Position numbers and translations under genes: made by a program. From Pleodorina starrii (Eukaryota; Chlorophyta; Chlorophyceae; Chlamydomonadales; Volvocaceae), in NCBI GenBank assembly GCA_030267565.1, contig BRXU01000023.1, forward strand, positions 248,001-312,000: a stretch of DNA of 64,000 nt. Reading direction: 5' to 3'. This document shows, piece after piece, positions 12,984 through 51,798 of the stretch; positions within the stretch are counted from its first letter, which is position 1, and the number at the start of each line of letters is the position of its first letter. Below the pieces are notes generated by a model. That model made no database searches. It was not told the DNA's origin and saw nothing but the letters and a program-made list of their open reading frames with translations.

Positions 12984-15574
12984 CGACTTGCGTCGGAGTG
13001 CGCGCGTCACTGCTGCGAGCCTTGCGAGCCGTGTTGGGCGTTTTGCCCGAACGGCATCGCTTTTGTGTGCTGGGTTGGAGACGTGGCCGGGAAGGACGCT
13101 GCAACTGGGGTGGGCTGACAGCTCAGACCCCGCCCGTCGGAACCCGCGCAGGCCAGGGGGAGTTGTTCTCACGGGCCGCACATGACATCCCTGTCGCACG
13201 GCGCGAGACGGCAATTTGCTTCCCATACGAGATACGGCCCTCGCTTTTGACACACCCCCGCGTTCGTGTATGTGTGTGATGTGTGTGTGCGCGCGAACAC
13301 GCGCGTGATTAGCACCCGAAGCGTTAGGAAGCGCTACATGTCTCGCACTGCTCGCTGTGTTGATGGCTTGGCGTTGGGCGTTTAATTAATGCGCGCTGAG
13401 CTTTTTTCAGCCTGGGCGGATGGGTCCGCGGACGGGATTTGGTAAGGTTGGGTCGGGCCGGGGCGCTTGAAGCGTTGAAAGACCCGCCCGCGGTGTGCCA
13501 CTCACGGGCAGGCGGGACTCCATGGCTTGGCGCTTCGTATGGAGACCTTCATGGGCGCACGCTTGGGGCTGGGGGGCTTGCGGAGTGCGCGTGTGGTGGG
13601 CTCGGGGCCATGTTTCGCGTTTGTTGGTCGTCGGGGCGGGGGATCGCCGCCAAGTCTGATGGAAATGGTTGTTGGTCGCACATGTGCACGAAAACGAGAA
13701 CTGCTATTACCGGCGAATAAAGGAATGGCGTGACCGGCCGGCGCGCAAGGTTTGGAGACTTAACGCACGGACCACGTCGAAGGGAGACCCCCGGGGGCGG
13801 CCTTGAATTGGATGAGGAGAAAGCCACCGCAACGTACTGGCTCGCACACTGCGGGTATGGGGGGCCCGCGTTGGGCCCGGCTGTCGTGGGGAGGTCTGAA
13901 GCAGCGGCGGCTTGTGGGGCGCAGCGGCGGCGGCGCAGGCTCGGCTGCTCCTGGCTGCGGGTCGGCCCTGCCGGACGCCTTGTGTGAAAAATTGGGGGCA
14001 GAGCTGTTGCCTGGCGCCGCTATTTGGCGTTTCGCTTTGCGCACGTGTGCGCGTGGATTGATGGCACACGAGGCTACGAGCATGTGGGGGCGGGGGGCCC
14101 CTCTCCCACATGCCGTGAGCGGAACGGACGCCGATGCTCTGGGTTTGGCAGGCGCGTGCGTTAAGGGTTACGGTAGGGTGCCCGTGGCCTCGGCTGGCGA
14201 CGGCGTTTCGCGGTGGCGGACGAGCTGCCAGCGGCGTCTTGCCGTGCGCCCTGCGTGCAGCTGCGTGGCTTTGGAGCTTGACACCATCCGTCCGGGGAGC
14301 GGCACTCTCCGGATAGCAGTCAAGCCGTGGAGGTCCGTTGTCGATATCCCATTGTTGTTGTTGTCGTCGTGGTCGTGGTCGTCGCCTATTTGACGCATGT
14401 TTAGGCGCTAGGAGGCACGGGAACGAGTGGGCAATGCGTTGAGGCAGCAGCCCCGATGCACGTATCGATGCCGGGACACCGGGGCGCACGGGGGTTGGGG
14501 TGGCCCGAGTGCCTGCGGGGTCCGGTCAGAATATGACATGCTTGCGTAGTGGCGCCGCTGCGGCTTTCGTTGTCCATGCCGTTGCCTGCTGACGGGGGAG
14601 GGCGTTCCTGCCTCCTTGTCCGCTGCCGTCGCACCTCTTGTTATTTGGATTTGGCCATATCGGGTGACGCTACGGATGGGTCGAGTTGGCGAGCCTTGCC
14701 AAAGAGAACCGAATCAATGAGCCCTGCGAAGTATTATGTCTTGGCTGCGCGTGTAGGAGCGCCGTGTGTCCAGTGTGTTCGAGTTATTCGGTAGGCAGGT
14801 AAATACGTACCAGATGTTCAATGCCGGATGCAGGGGTACTGTGCCCCCTTTGGTCCTGACGGTGTCCCTCGCGGTGTTCGCGGCGAGGCGATGTGGTGAG
14901 CGTTTTGGAGTATGGAGCGGGTCGGCGCTGGGCCGGCCCTACATGGCTAGGTATGCCCTGTGTGACAGGTTGGTCCCCATGCAAGAAGGCTGCCGGGGTA
15001 AATGACACTGGTGTACCGGACAAAGCAGCGGTATGTAGAGAAAAGGGGAACCGGTGCGCGGCGCATGGGCGTAAGCCATCGAGCCGATGCATGAGGTTCG
15101 GCGATGCTGATTGCCTGAAGGCGCCGGCATGTTTCACGTTTAGTGGGGGGCTGGGGGCTCATTCGGTGAAGGCAGTGTCTTCCCGATGCAGTGTCTTCCC
15201 GAGAGGCCAGTTGGTGACATCACGAGACGGCAGATGTGGCCCCGACCTCTTCACTGGCAACGTTTTACGTCTTGCCGTACAAGCCCGTTAAAAGCGCGGC
15301 ACCTTCATACATTTACGGAAATCCGCCTGAGTTAATACGGTCTACCCCATTCAAGTGCATGTTATGCTATCATACACGTGCGGGCTGTCGCTGCAGTCGG
15401 TCCAGCAGTTTTTCTTAGACCCGTCTGCTCCCGTTGCCGTGCAAGCGAATACATGAGGCAAATTGGGGAATTGCGGCCGGCAACCAAATGCCAAATACAC
15501 CTCGTCACTATGTAATTACTGCATAGCTTGGCCACGAGTTACATCACTTCTAGGCTGCCCGGGGTGGCCTGAGA
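12984..15574. other. Intergenic region / kinase 3' UTR
   Basis: This is 2.6 kb between the kinase stop (12983) and the FOP-like start (15575), both on the plus strand. A TG/CG dinucleotide tract lies at 13262-13305. Long minus-strand open frames here (for example 14489-13707) are Arg/Pro/Ala-rich with no recognisable motif. I see no supported gene. The kinase 3' UTR and the promoter of the next gene are presumably here. Confidence 0.5.
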
Positions 15575-18500
15575 ATGGACGCTATAAAGCAGGCAGTCGT
15601 GCAGACGCTCGAAAAGCAAGGCATTATTGCACAATTAAAGGTGCTTGAGTGTAACATCCGCAATCCGGGCGTGTGGTTGTCACCGGAAGTGCGCATCGTT
15701 GACCGACAAGAGGTTCTTCCTGCAGGCGCAACTTCGCGCACAGGTCTTTCTTGCTGTTGAGGAATATGACAGCACTTCATCAGCTTCAGGTAGATTTTTT
15801 TCAGGATTCGGTATAGAAGGGACCGTTGTTACTATATGAATGAGGTAACCTTCTTTCTGCAGGACTAGCGTCTAAGACGGTTGTTCCCGCCCGGAACTCG
15901 TTGCTGTCAGAAGCTGATGGTGAGGCCGAAGGCTGGTTTCATGCCTGTCGTATGGGGCTCAACACTGAGCGGCGTATTGTGTTTCCCTGGTATGGCAGGT
16001 CAACTCGCTGTCCAGCTTGTGCTGGATCTTCTTGACACGTGCAACTTTGCATTTACAAAGCGGGTAGGCGAACTTGATCGTCGCTGTGCACACAGTCCTC
16101 GATTGTGTGTATGACCCTGGCGACCTGGGCGGTGGGTGCAGGTGTTCCAGCCGGAGCTGGGCTCCAAAGCCCCCGATGGGGGCCGCCAGACAATCGCCCA
16201 GACGTTGGTAGGTTGGCCCCCACGCAACGACAAACTCCCAAGCTCAGACCACTTGATAACTATGTTCCCAACGGCTGGCAGGGCCTCCAACCCGCCTCTC
16301 ACGAGGAGCCGCTCCTCGTGACGCTGATCAAGGCATTTAAAGCAGGTACTGCGCTTCCCGCTGTGACCGGACACCTGGACCGTCAATGCTCATGCCCCGA
16401 CCTTCCTGTGGCCCCTTACGGTGAGGCCGGTGGGGCTTTGCACATGACCCTCTCCCCTGCGTCCTCCCTTGCCGCTGCGGTTGCTAGGTTCCTCGGCACG
16501 GCCGACCAGCAGCAGCGTCAGCAGCGGCGTTCCGGCTGGCGCCGCGCCTGTATCAGCACGCCCGGCGGAGGGCAGCAGCAGCGCCTCCACGAGAGCAGCC
16601 GCGGCGGCGACGCCGACGCCTGGGCCCTTGCCGGCCTCCGGCCCAGCATCATCGTCCAGCTCGGCGCCGGTCTCAACAGCCCGGGCTACAGCGCCGGTTG
16701 CGCCCGTGTCCCGCCTGGAGCCCATCGGCAAGCCCGCTCTGGCGCCCCTGCCGCAGCTAGGGGTGTCTGCGGCTAGGCAAGCGGACAACGCGCCGACGCA
16801 GAGTGCAGCCGCCCCAGCCGCAGCCAAACCGCAGCCGGAGCAATCAGGAGATGAGGGATACGATGACGATTTCGACGTCGTGGAGGACGACGACGAGCTA
16901 CTCGACCCGGACGCGATAGCCACCGGGGACGACGAGGACGACCTAGCCGCCGCACTGGTGTGTAGCATGGGGTTTGCTTACAGGCAGTAGCGTCGGCTCC
17001 CTCGTAGGCCGCGGGCCCTCTTGCAGGGTGTGCAAAAGCGCGGCAGAGTCCGATCGATGAACCACGAAAAAACCTGGACAGATGTTCGCAAGAGAGCGGG
17101 CGTAAATGATAACCAAAGCGCAGGAAGAGGCAGTGCAGAGCGTTCACACGCCAGGTTGGGTGGGGTACGTCAATCTGGGCGGGCCTCCATTGTTCATACG
17201 CGACTTCCATCCCCTGAGGAAGCCCCTGGTGGTGACCACTCAATCTCGGCGCAGGGTTGCAAGACCACGTCCGTAGCTGCAAGCAAAGGTGGGTGCGTTG
17301 CCTGTCTGGGCCCCCATCCCGGGATCCGAAGTCCTCAGCGCGGCCGAAATCAGCAGGGCCGTAAATCCTCCATGCGGCTGGCCTTTTCCGTCTAGAGACT
17401 GCACCGGGCCGCATTGATGGAATACTACAAGTGATGCATTTTGTGTTGATGGCGCAAAAGCGACCCACCGGCTATGGGTCAAAATCTCCGCATGTGTATG
17501 TGTCGCTCGCGGCCTTTGGCTGTGGCATCAGTTATCCCTAAAGTCCCTCACGATCAACCCGTGTCGGGCCATCACCTATCTGAGAGCGGCCAACCGCACG
17601 TGTACCCACGTGTGCCAGACGGCCCTGACGGAGGCAGAGAGCGGCCCGGAGCAGGCTTTGGCGGCAGCGGCGGCAGCAGCGGCAGGGGGCGCACCGCTCT
17701 GGACGCGGACCTGATGGCCGGGGACAGGTGCGCGGCCGGTTAGTTGCCCGGAGGCCGGTCAAGTGGGAGTGGATTATTTGGGAAGCACGTCACGGCGGTG
17801 GTGCGACTTGCTGAAGGGGGTAATGCGCGCGCGACGCGATCCTCCGGCCTGCTCCGTGGCGCGGTGTCCGGGGATGGTGGGCTGTGCACGCAACACCGGC
17901 TTCCGCGCCTGCAAGCCATGCGACTGTGATGACTGTAGTGGAGCAGCCGACTGTAGTGAAGCAGCCGACTGATATACGATCTCTGGCAGGCACGCATCCC
18001 CCAGAGGCGCCATTTTCATGTTGTCATGGGACTGCGACTTCGTATACGTGTCGCGGGTTACATCCTTCACGCAGCAATGAGCAATTCCAAGTGACCGGAC
18101 CGCTTGTCTGCCGGTTCAACAAGGCAATGCCAACGCCTCAGTGGGTCGCCGACGCCTTTCGCATTGACGCCCGTGAAGGCACAGGCGACGCTTGTGGAGT
18201 GTATTTTGGACGTGCGCATGTCGACCTCCCTAGCCCCTGTTGCCCCTCGTCGGAACGCTGCTCTTCGCTGCAGGAGCTTTGGCGTCAGCAACGAGCTGGC
18301 TGGGCTGGACGTTGGTAAGTAAGCGCTAAAATGCGACGGCCAACCAGAACGAAGACCCAGCGCCGGGATGACAGGATGCGCGGTCAAGGGAGCTAACAGA
18401 CAGCCGACCCCGCGCACCACGCAGGCAACAGCGGGGGCCTGAGCTACAGCGCGGACTTCCCCGGCGGGACCGGCGACATGCGGGCATCCCTCTCGACCAG

Positions 18501-21071
18501 CCAGGCAATGCTGTCGCCGATAAGCGAGGGCACGCCGAAGGTGTCCAAGCTGGATCCTCTCCGGTGCGTCCTGCGGAACGCGACCGGCACATCATTCGAT
18601 GTATCGCCGGTACACAATGTCCCTTTGCGTGATGAGGCTGGAGTCCCCTCAGCTGCCTTCCAAGTCGGCTCCAGCCCGTAACGGGAATGCCTTGGAAGAT
18701 CGTAACCAATCTACCAATGGCAACAGTACGTGCACGCTGACGATTCCCTCGACGTCGTCGTCGTCGTCCAGGCTTCACCTTGGCATTCTTCATGCGCGAA
18801 TGCTGGACGTCTATTGGTCCATCACGACGCGAAATCCATCCCTGCATTGTTTTCTTTGCCCCCAGGCCGATCGGCGGCAGCAAGTTGTCGCCCCTGGCTC
18901 CCTTGGCGCCCCTGACAGCCAAGTCGTCGAGCCTGTCTTCCAGCAAGGATGATCCGCTGGGAAGCAAGGGTAAGGAAGCCGCCTAATGTGCGCCGTCGTG
19001 CTGGGCCAGGATGACTGCGGGAACAAGCCAAAAGGTTCCTACAGTTGCATCTCTGTCCGGACGCTCGTTATGGACGAGACGGGCCGCCTTGCCGGTCTGC
19101 TGCTGGTTGACGTAAACGCTTCAGGCCTTGGCTTGTGTGGAGATCGCGGCGCCGATTGCGCAAAGGCTATCAGCGCAGAAGCACAGTGAACGGGAAGTTA
19201 CCGCGGGGAAGGTATCCATCCGCCAGGCTGGCGGCAGTGATCAATCTCTTCTTGACTGGCGCTTTCCGCGCGTGTCGCTCCGCTGCAGGCCCCAAGTCGC
19301 TCGGGCCGCTGGGCGCGCCGGTTCGCAAATCCGTACAGGACATTGAGAAGGAGAAGGAGGAGATGCGCAGGTGGGCCGGGTCCGCGGCGCTGCGAAGGAT
19401 GGGTAGGGCTTCTCGCATTGGCGGGACTGATGGCCTTGCCATGCGACAGTTGCGCTAATCGGAAGGAGCGACTACAGCGGCGCCTTATGGATGCCTCTCG
19501 AGCAGGCAGGCAACGGGCATTCTTTAGCAAAGCGAACGCGCCGTGTAGCGCTTGGTGCATGGCATGACATTGATGTTCGTCCACGGGTATCAGCACATGA
19601 TGCGAGTGGCGGCCAAGCGGTAGGTTGCATGCTACCCCTGCAGTCAGGGCGCCGTGTCCGGCTCCGTGGTTGATACCACTCCGTGTCGGTCGGTGTACAC
19701 TGGGCCGCTGACCCGCAGGCTGGTGCTGCTGCAATCCGGGGACTCCCTGAGCAACAGCATTGAGGTCGAGGTGAGTTGTTACCCTGCGTGTGGTACGGTA
19801 TGGGGCCTGGTTGCCCTGTTGGTGACATCGATGACCTCCCCAGTCAGTGTTTATTTGCACGGGGTCGCGAGGGTGTGACCGCAGCGCCACTGCAGCGACC
19901 GCGCTGACGCACAGCCAGCACTAGTTACTGTAGGGAATGGCGGTGCCATGCCGCCCCCAGACCCTCAGCCCGTTCGTGCAAAAGAGGGGCGAGGTAGTGT
20001 GGTTGTTACTGTAGTTTCCAGACTCTATAAGAGTGGAGCCAACGGGCCAGCTGGCCGTGCATTGTAGCGGAGGCGACCAGGGCAGCCGAGGTAGAGTGTG
20101 GTGGTGGTGTCCGCTGACTTCGTAACTGTTCGCTGCCGTTCATTCTGTGCAGTCCCGGCCTCGGCCTGCGGGTGCACCCTCCAACATCTATGACGCGGAA
20201 ATGTCGGTCAGTGCAAGCATGGTGAGTGCGCTGCCTGTGTGTCGCCGGCTGAAGCCTTGCCTTGCGGTGCCGGTTTTGTTGCGAATAGTGTTGGCCTACG
20301 CCAACTGCCAAGTGCGCGTCCTCTGCGCCCTGCATAGGCGCCCCAAAAACTTACGGCTGTCCCCTCTGTGCTGCGTGTGTGCGGTCGCTGTTTCAGGACG
20401 ATCAAAGCACCTGGGGCGCCGGTTCTCGCGACGAGAGGCCGCCGTTTGGGAGCAAGGTATGTTCACGGCTCGGTCTGGAGGCAGTACATGTGAAATGGCC
20501 TTGTGTGGATGTGAAACTCATGGGAACAGCACAAGCCGCACAAGGTTGAAGAGGGCTGAGTGAGCGGGTCGTGCCAAAGTGGACCCGGAAGAATTGCCAA
20601 TGGGATGTGTGAGCAAGCTGTGTGCGGCTGGCTGTCTGGTCTCGATGGCAAAAGAAGGAAATCGCGCTCCGGTGTTGAATCTCAGCGAGAGACCAGTTCT
20701 GCCGAAGCACGTCGGACCAGACACGTCGGTCGTAACCCTCACCAAAAGTTCTCTGGAGCTGTGCCCAGAATTTCCCCAGGAATTTCTGTGCTGTGCCAGG
20801 AAGGTTGTTCCGTCAAGCCGCCCGTCTTCCGTCTTTCTTGTGTTCTTCGCCGTCGCATGCCAGGTCTAGGCGAGGTGCAACCCTGCACTTTACCTGCCCG
20901 CATCACATCCGTCTCGCCCTTCCTCCCTGCCTCCCTGTCTGCGCGGTCCCTGCTTGCCACCCGCAGGGCATCAGCATGGACTTGGGGGCGACTGGGCTGT
21001 CGGCATCGGATCGCTCGGGAGACATTGAGCACCTGGGAGTCGACCTGGCGGAGACGGCAGAGTGGCACTGA
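15575..21071 (+). CDS. FOP/CEP43 (FGFR1OP)-like basal-body/centrosome protein
   Basis: Exons: 15575-15640, 15726-15789, 15863-15919, 15999-16063, 16142-16207, about 16243-16345, 16488-16957, about 17585-17727, 18274-18314, 18425-18563, 18866-18969, 19289-19370, 19719-19770, 20153-20221, 20397-20456 and 20967-21071. All phases join, giving about 561 residues. The N-terminal 110 residues match the FOP/TONNEAU1 dimerisation (LisH-containing) region: an initial amphipathic helix ending in KQGIIAQLK, AQLRAQVFLAVEE, LAVQLVLDLLDTCNFAFT and VFQPELGS, then EEPLLVTLIKAF. An acidic motif EGYDDDFDVVEDDDELL resembles the FOP tail, followed by Ser/Leu/Pro-rich sequence and a predicted helix EKEKEEMRR. FOP proteins act at centrosomes and basal bodies and TON1 at plant cortical microtubules; a basal-body role is the natural inference. 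Weak points are the exon 6 start (implied intron 35 nt) and the exon 8 start. Confidence 0.8.
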
Positions 21072-23640
21072 GCTGGCTGGGTCTGGTCTGGCGTGAGCTG
21101 CAGCCTTTGCGAGGTTTGACGATTTGGGGCTCTTGTCTCCTGTAGGGGGTTTGGTTAAGCGCCCTCCCACGCGCGCGTTTACCACACGTCGCGCTCTGTG
21201 AGGAGGAGGGTGTGCATGGGGCATGGCCGTCACGCATGTGGTGGTGCATTGACGTTCTAGTCGGCTTTACCGTTCAAGAAGACAGCTCAGCGTCATCCAG
21301 CACAAGGAAAATGTGTATCCAGCGGTGCGGGTGGGCTTTTGGGCCGTGTCTCCATGTCCCCAATTACCTCCCGAACATATCTTGGCGCTGACATTACCGT
21401 GTTACTGTGTGTATGTGAACCAATATCATACGGATAAAAAACCTGACGTGATCTCCGAGGTGGTGCATGTGTACATTTTGAGCGTTGCGTGCGGGTCGTG
21501 TGGGCGAGCTGTATCGCTGTGTTACCGTAGAATGCCATGTGGCGACTTGGGTGCTCCCGATGAACCTTGCTGTGTTGAACCGTCGGGCCTCTGTTCATGT
21601 GGCGTGACAACCAATGCTGGGAACACATGCAGACCGTCGGCATCATGCGGTGACTGGGCCTGACCTCCCCTGTCCCCTTACCGGTTGCACAAGCGACCCT
21701 GAAAACCGGCCAGATGGGAAGGGGAGGGCTGGGCTTGTTCGAAGCGGCCTGTTTACGTGCGAGGGTGGTGTGCCTTACTGACTTTCGTCAATGCAGACGG
21801 CCGGCAAATGTGCAGGCGCTTGGTGGGGGTGATGATGATTGGCAGGGCTTGAGGCTCCAGGGTGCCGCGTGTTACACAGGCCAGACAAGGGTTGCGTGAG
21901 GCGGTGGGGACGGGCCCCAGCTTTTCGGTGCTAGCTGTTTTCGTGCGGAATTTGCCAGCATGCAGCGGCATTGAGGCGGCAATGGCTTCTGGCTTGGCGG
22001 CCACGTAAATGCAGGTAATTATTTCATTTGGATCTGTGGAGGGTCCGTGCGAAACGGCAATTTTTCCTCGAATCCGCCGTCCCGCCCTGTGAGGAGCACG
22101 ATGGGGAGCCTGCCAAAGCCAAAGCAACGAGCCAAGAAATCAGCTTGACGGCGAAGGATGACGACCAGGGCGGCCGCCAGCTGCTGGGTGGGCTCCTACA
22201 GGCGCCGAAACGCTCCCGGCGGGCGGGCGGGTCCTATATCTCCAGACACGCAACACCGCCTGACCATCCACTCAAACCTCCCACCAAGGCTAACGGTAAT
22301 AGCGAAGCAGTCAATTCCAAGCTCCGATCCAACAATTCCTCCTGCATATGTATGCCTTGCCCGGAGTGCGTCCGTGTCCACTACATAATGAAATTGTCAG
22401 TAACAACATCACTCGCGCGTGTTCTCGCCAACTAGACTCGCAAAAGGCGGCTTCACGCTGCTGAATGTAGACGACCCCAGGCAAGACATCGAACTTGCCA
22501 ACAAATCAGCTCTGTGTGTCTGCATCCCTATAGATCCTAATAATTGCAGGTTGGGGGGAGATCTCCGCCCTCCTGAGATCTGCGAATAATTATTTACGAG
22601 GTTGGGACCTCGTAAAGTGTAAAAAAAACACGAAAGGGTCCCTCGCAAATGTTTAAAATTTCAAAGAAAACTCCCACAGCATCTCGCAAAATCTTCTCGT
22701 AAATATAAATTATTCCAATCGGTCGTTTTGCTGCTCTTACCAAGTACAGGCGAACGCTCACCAGTCTGACCATGCCGACGAACGGCGCACCCACTCCTTC
22801 CATCAGCGCAATTATGCCAAACACTTTCCACCATGCACGCCTTACTACGCGGTGCAATCCAAAACCTGCCCATTCTGACGTCAAATTCCGAATCCCCACC
22901 ATTCAGACATCAAATTCCGAATTCCCACCATTCACACCTCACGTTCCGAATTCCTACCCAACAAAACATCTATCTATCGCTCGCAAATTTCAAAAGTTTA
23001 GAAATAAACTCCGACCGGCGCCCCGCAAACTAATTGCGTTTTCATATCCAAATTTCAAATTTTTTCTGGCCTCGCAAAATAACCGCGTCGCAAAACAATC
23101 GTGGCAGTACAACCCTACCACTACTTTCCGGTCAAGGGCCACAGCACAGTGAAGTCAGACTTTAATAATTAGAAATACTCTCGCTACAGCCGCTCAAGCT
23201 GCTACATCTTGGCGGTCCGCACGGCCTCGCGGGCAGCCGTTGCCATGCCTACAGAGCCCCCGCCCTCGGCTGCCGGCGCCTCCTCATACAAACACCTCCA
23301 CACAAGAAAACTCGGTGCCGCCGGCGGCCGCCTCCGCCGCCGCCCCTCCTCCCGCCGGGCCGCCCGCCCGCACCGCGGCACCCTCCTGCTGAAAGAGCCG
23401 TCCGGGTCCCGCCCCGACGCCCCGACGTAGTCTCGCATGCGCCCGGGCTGCGAGGCTATTTTCCGTGCCGCCGCCGCCGCCGCTGACGTCCAGTCCGCCG
23501 CCGCGCCCGCTGGCATCTGCCGTAGCTTTGGTGAGGGAAAGCGGGAGAACTCTCCCGCCGGCGCCGCCGCGCCGCTCCGCTGCCATCATGGATAGCCGCC
23601 GCGCCCGCCAGCCCCGACGTGGCTGCCCAGCGGCTGAATC
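21072..23640. other. Convergent intergenic region with AT-rich island
   Basis: This lies between the stops of the plus-strand FOP-like gene (21071) and the minus-strand giant polycystin gene (23641). Positions 21072-22300 have ordinary composition and no supported exon. Positions 22400-23160 are markedly AT-rich and contain hairpins and a 29-bp tandem repeat (described separately). No gene is supported. Confidence 0.55.
22400..23160. repeat. AT-rich island with hairpins and a 29-bp tandem repeat
   Basis: A perfect 9-bp-arm hairpin lies at 22594-22615 (arms TTACGAGGT/ACCTCGTAA, loop TGGG), and a 7-bp-arm inverted repeat lies at about 22559-22581 (AGATCTC/GAGATCT). Three head-to-tail copies of a 29-bp unit begin at 22881, 22910 and 22939, sharing TTCCGAAT and CCACCATTCA cores. 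The octamer CTCGCAAA recurs across the island. Base composition differs sharply from both flanks, suggesting an insertion of foreign or organelle-like origin; that origin is inference only. Confidence 0.6.
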
Positions 23641-49390
<25,750 letters not shown>

Positions 49391-50075
49391 ACTGAAGGCA
49401 AGGAGCCGTTGGGCGGCTGCCATTCTTGTTGGGACCCTGACCAAGCCAAGTGCAGGCGGCGGGAGATTTGGCAGCGGCTGTTTGCGCTCGAAAGGGAAGG
49501 CAGTCAAACAACGCCACCTGCGACTGGCCACCTTCTGGCCTCTGCTGGCAGGTGTGAGGACTTTCTAACCGGGGCAGAGGAGCCACCGAGCGAATGACTC
49601 TTTGACTACCGTATTGCTTGCTTGTTCCCCCATCCGCCAGTCTGGTGTCAAGCAACTGCCTGCCAGGCAGTGCAGCCCCTCCCTCAATATCCGCGGTCCC
49701 TGCCTTACGGTCCCTGCCTTACCTCTGGGCCCTGCTGCTGTCAGCGATTTCTTACTGAGCCCTGGCGACCCTGGGGCTCCACAAAGCAGGCAGACGCCCA
49801 AAACAGGCCTGCACAGTTGGTGAGTTATGTAGAATCTGGATTGTATCCACAGGGACTGGGCTGCCAACCTCACCCCGTTCAGGCAGAAACCTCCCATCCA
49901 CCCAGCCAGGGCCGTGCAAGTGCAGTATGTACGGCATCGGGTTGTGGACGCAGTGTATGTGCTTGCGTGTAAACGCGGCACACGTAATCTTGCGATTCTC
50001 CCTTGGGCCGTCATAACGGGACCTTTAAAAGTATGCTGCAGCTGGTGTGCCTCTCGACACACGCGATGTCCCTAC

Positions 50076-50154
50076 CTGAGCTCGTATCCATGGCACGTGG
50101 CCGATGCCGCACACAGGTCCAGACACTTTTCCACGGACGACACATTATGAAATA
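50076..50154 (-). CDS. Candidate upstream exon (PAN/Apple-like) of the giant gene
   Basis: Between a TTTTGCAG acceptor and a GTAGGG donor, this 79-nt segment reads FHNVSSVEKCLDLCAASA and TCHGYEL, a Cys spacing typical of PAN/Apple or WSC-type modules. It lies upstream of WSC-A on the same strand. I could not connect it in phase to the exon ending at 49087 or to an upstream exon, so it is only a candidate. Another open Cys-containing segment lies near 50500-50350 (GVTSCNDVRSPF, YPGGCAEFGA). Confidence 0.35.
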
Positions 50155-50689
50155 CTGCAAAAACTTCTCCGCATGATGCCCAATCTTCACGAAGCGTAAA
50201 GCTAGTAAGCCTTGAGCCAGCTGCGCGGTTTGGAGTTTACGGGGATCGCATAAGTTAGCGTGGCGCGTTTCATCGCGTTTACTCTTATAAACGGTTGGTT
50301 ACAGCACAGTTTATGTCGAAGGACAAATTTTCCCTGGTAGGATACCAACCTGGCGCCGAACTCTGCACAGCCACCAGGATAAACGCCAACAGTGTGAAAG
50401 CTGTTCGGCTCATAAATAATTGATATTACGAATGGCGAACGTACGTCGTTACAGCTGGTAACGCCGCAAAACGGTGATTCCATCGGAGCCTGGCGGCAGA
50501 CTAATGCCCGTTCTAAAACATATTGTGTAATAGAAATGCGCTTCTGGGCATGATTGCGGAATAAAAGTATGAAGGGATCTGAAGGGATCCTTGTTCCCTG
50601 TAAGAACCTCATCCAGCAGTTGGCAGTTAGCCGTATACGATGTAGGTAGGAATGTTAGGTACCTGAAATCTAACAGCAACACACACCCG

Positions 50690-51798
50690 CCTTAGTCCTT
50701 GCGGCACTTAGTCATTGCTGTCAGGTCTGTCGGCGCACACCTTATTTGTGGGTGGCGGGGGCCCGTGTCGCCCATTTGGGGAGGCTCCTCGCTACCGTAA
50801 TGCCCTGCCGTTGTCGCGTGTCTCTTTGCTCTTCCCTCCAGGCGCCATGGGTCACGTATATCCCTGTATGGATACCTCCTGTCCTGCCCGGTCTGGTCCA
50901 TTGCTCTTTCCTTCACCCTGGCCGAGTCGTCAGCAGGGCACTGCCAGCACGGCCAGCTGGGGCCTGCTGGCTCCACCTTTTGAAGTTGCAATGAGAAGGA
51001 GCACAGTGCCCACGACACCGGAGCCTCTCGTCTACGCAACTGCAATCGCTGCTACTGCAAATTGACCCCTACCGCTGTGCACCGCTGTCACACGATCGAG
51101 GCCAGGGCACCTGCGCTCCGTCGATCGGACTGTGAAAGTGAGGGAGGAGCCCAAACCCAAACCACGCCTCTGCCCATCACCCAACACACAACATCACGGA
51201 CATCAACATCGGCTTCCTTAGCGCCGCCTTCTACAAAAAGAAAGCAACATCCAGTCGCTCATGTAACCATAACATTCACACTACCGGTAGGTGGGTCAGT
51301 TGAAACGCCAAGCCAGACAGCCAGGTCCGCGGCTTCCAAGTTCCGACGCGCCACGCGTCGTGGCGCTCCGGACAACATCGCCCTCTAACGCCTCCCGGCC
51401 CCAGTATGTACGCTGAGAGGTCTAGGGCACAGGCGCTCAGCCAGGTCTCGGCAGCCAAGTCGACACGGTCCGTTCGTCAAGTCGTCCTTAACAGGGCGTC
51501 ATGGCCGGGTCTACTGCCAGCACCACGACTTCTCCTGGTGCAGCCCTCCCCATCGTGCCTGCGTATGGGAGTTGCTCCGTCAACGAACCTGCCCATGGAC
51601 CCACGGGGCTGTCCAGCTGAAGCGCACGAACGCACGCAGAGGAGCCAAAACAACACCGCACGAACCCGATGACGCCCGCGTGCTTCCGTTTGCGCAGCGT
51701 GGAGCGCGCGCCGCTGTCCGTGCGCACACCCGGCCACCGCCACCCCCCGCCGTCTCCGTCTCCGCTGCGGTATCATTTTGTGGCCCCCTATGAGTCGA
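50690..51798. other. Intergenic region between the polycystin 5' end and CACTIN
   Basis: Both flanking genes are on the minus strand, so this should contain the CACTIN 3' UTR and the promoter of the giant gene. I saw no supported exon. The 5' end of the giant gene, including any signal peptide exon, is not located and may fall in 49400-50700. Confidence 0.4.

Noticed and set aside
13707..14489. 260-codon minus-strand ORF in the kinase-FOP gap
   Set aside because: Compositional open frame, no recognisable domain, no splice support.
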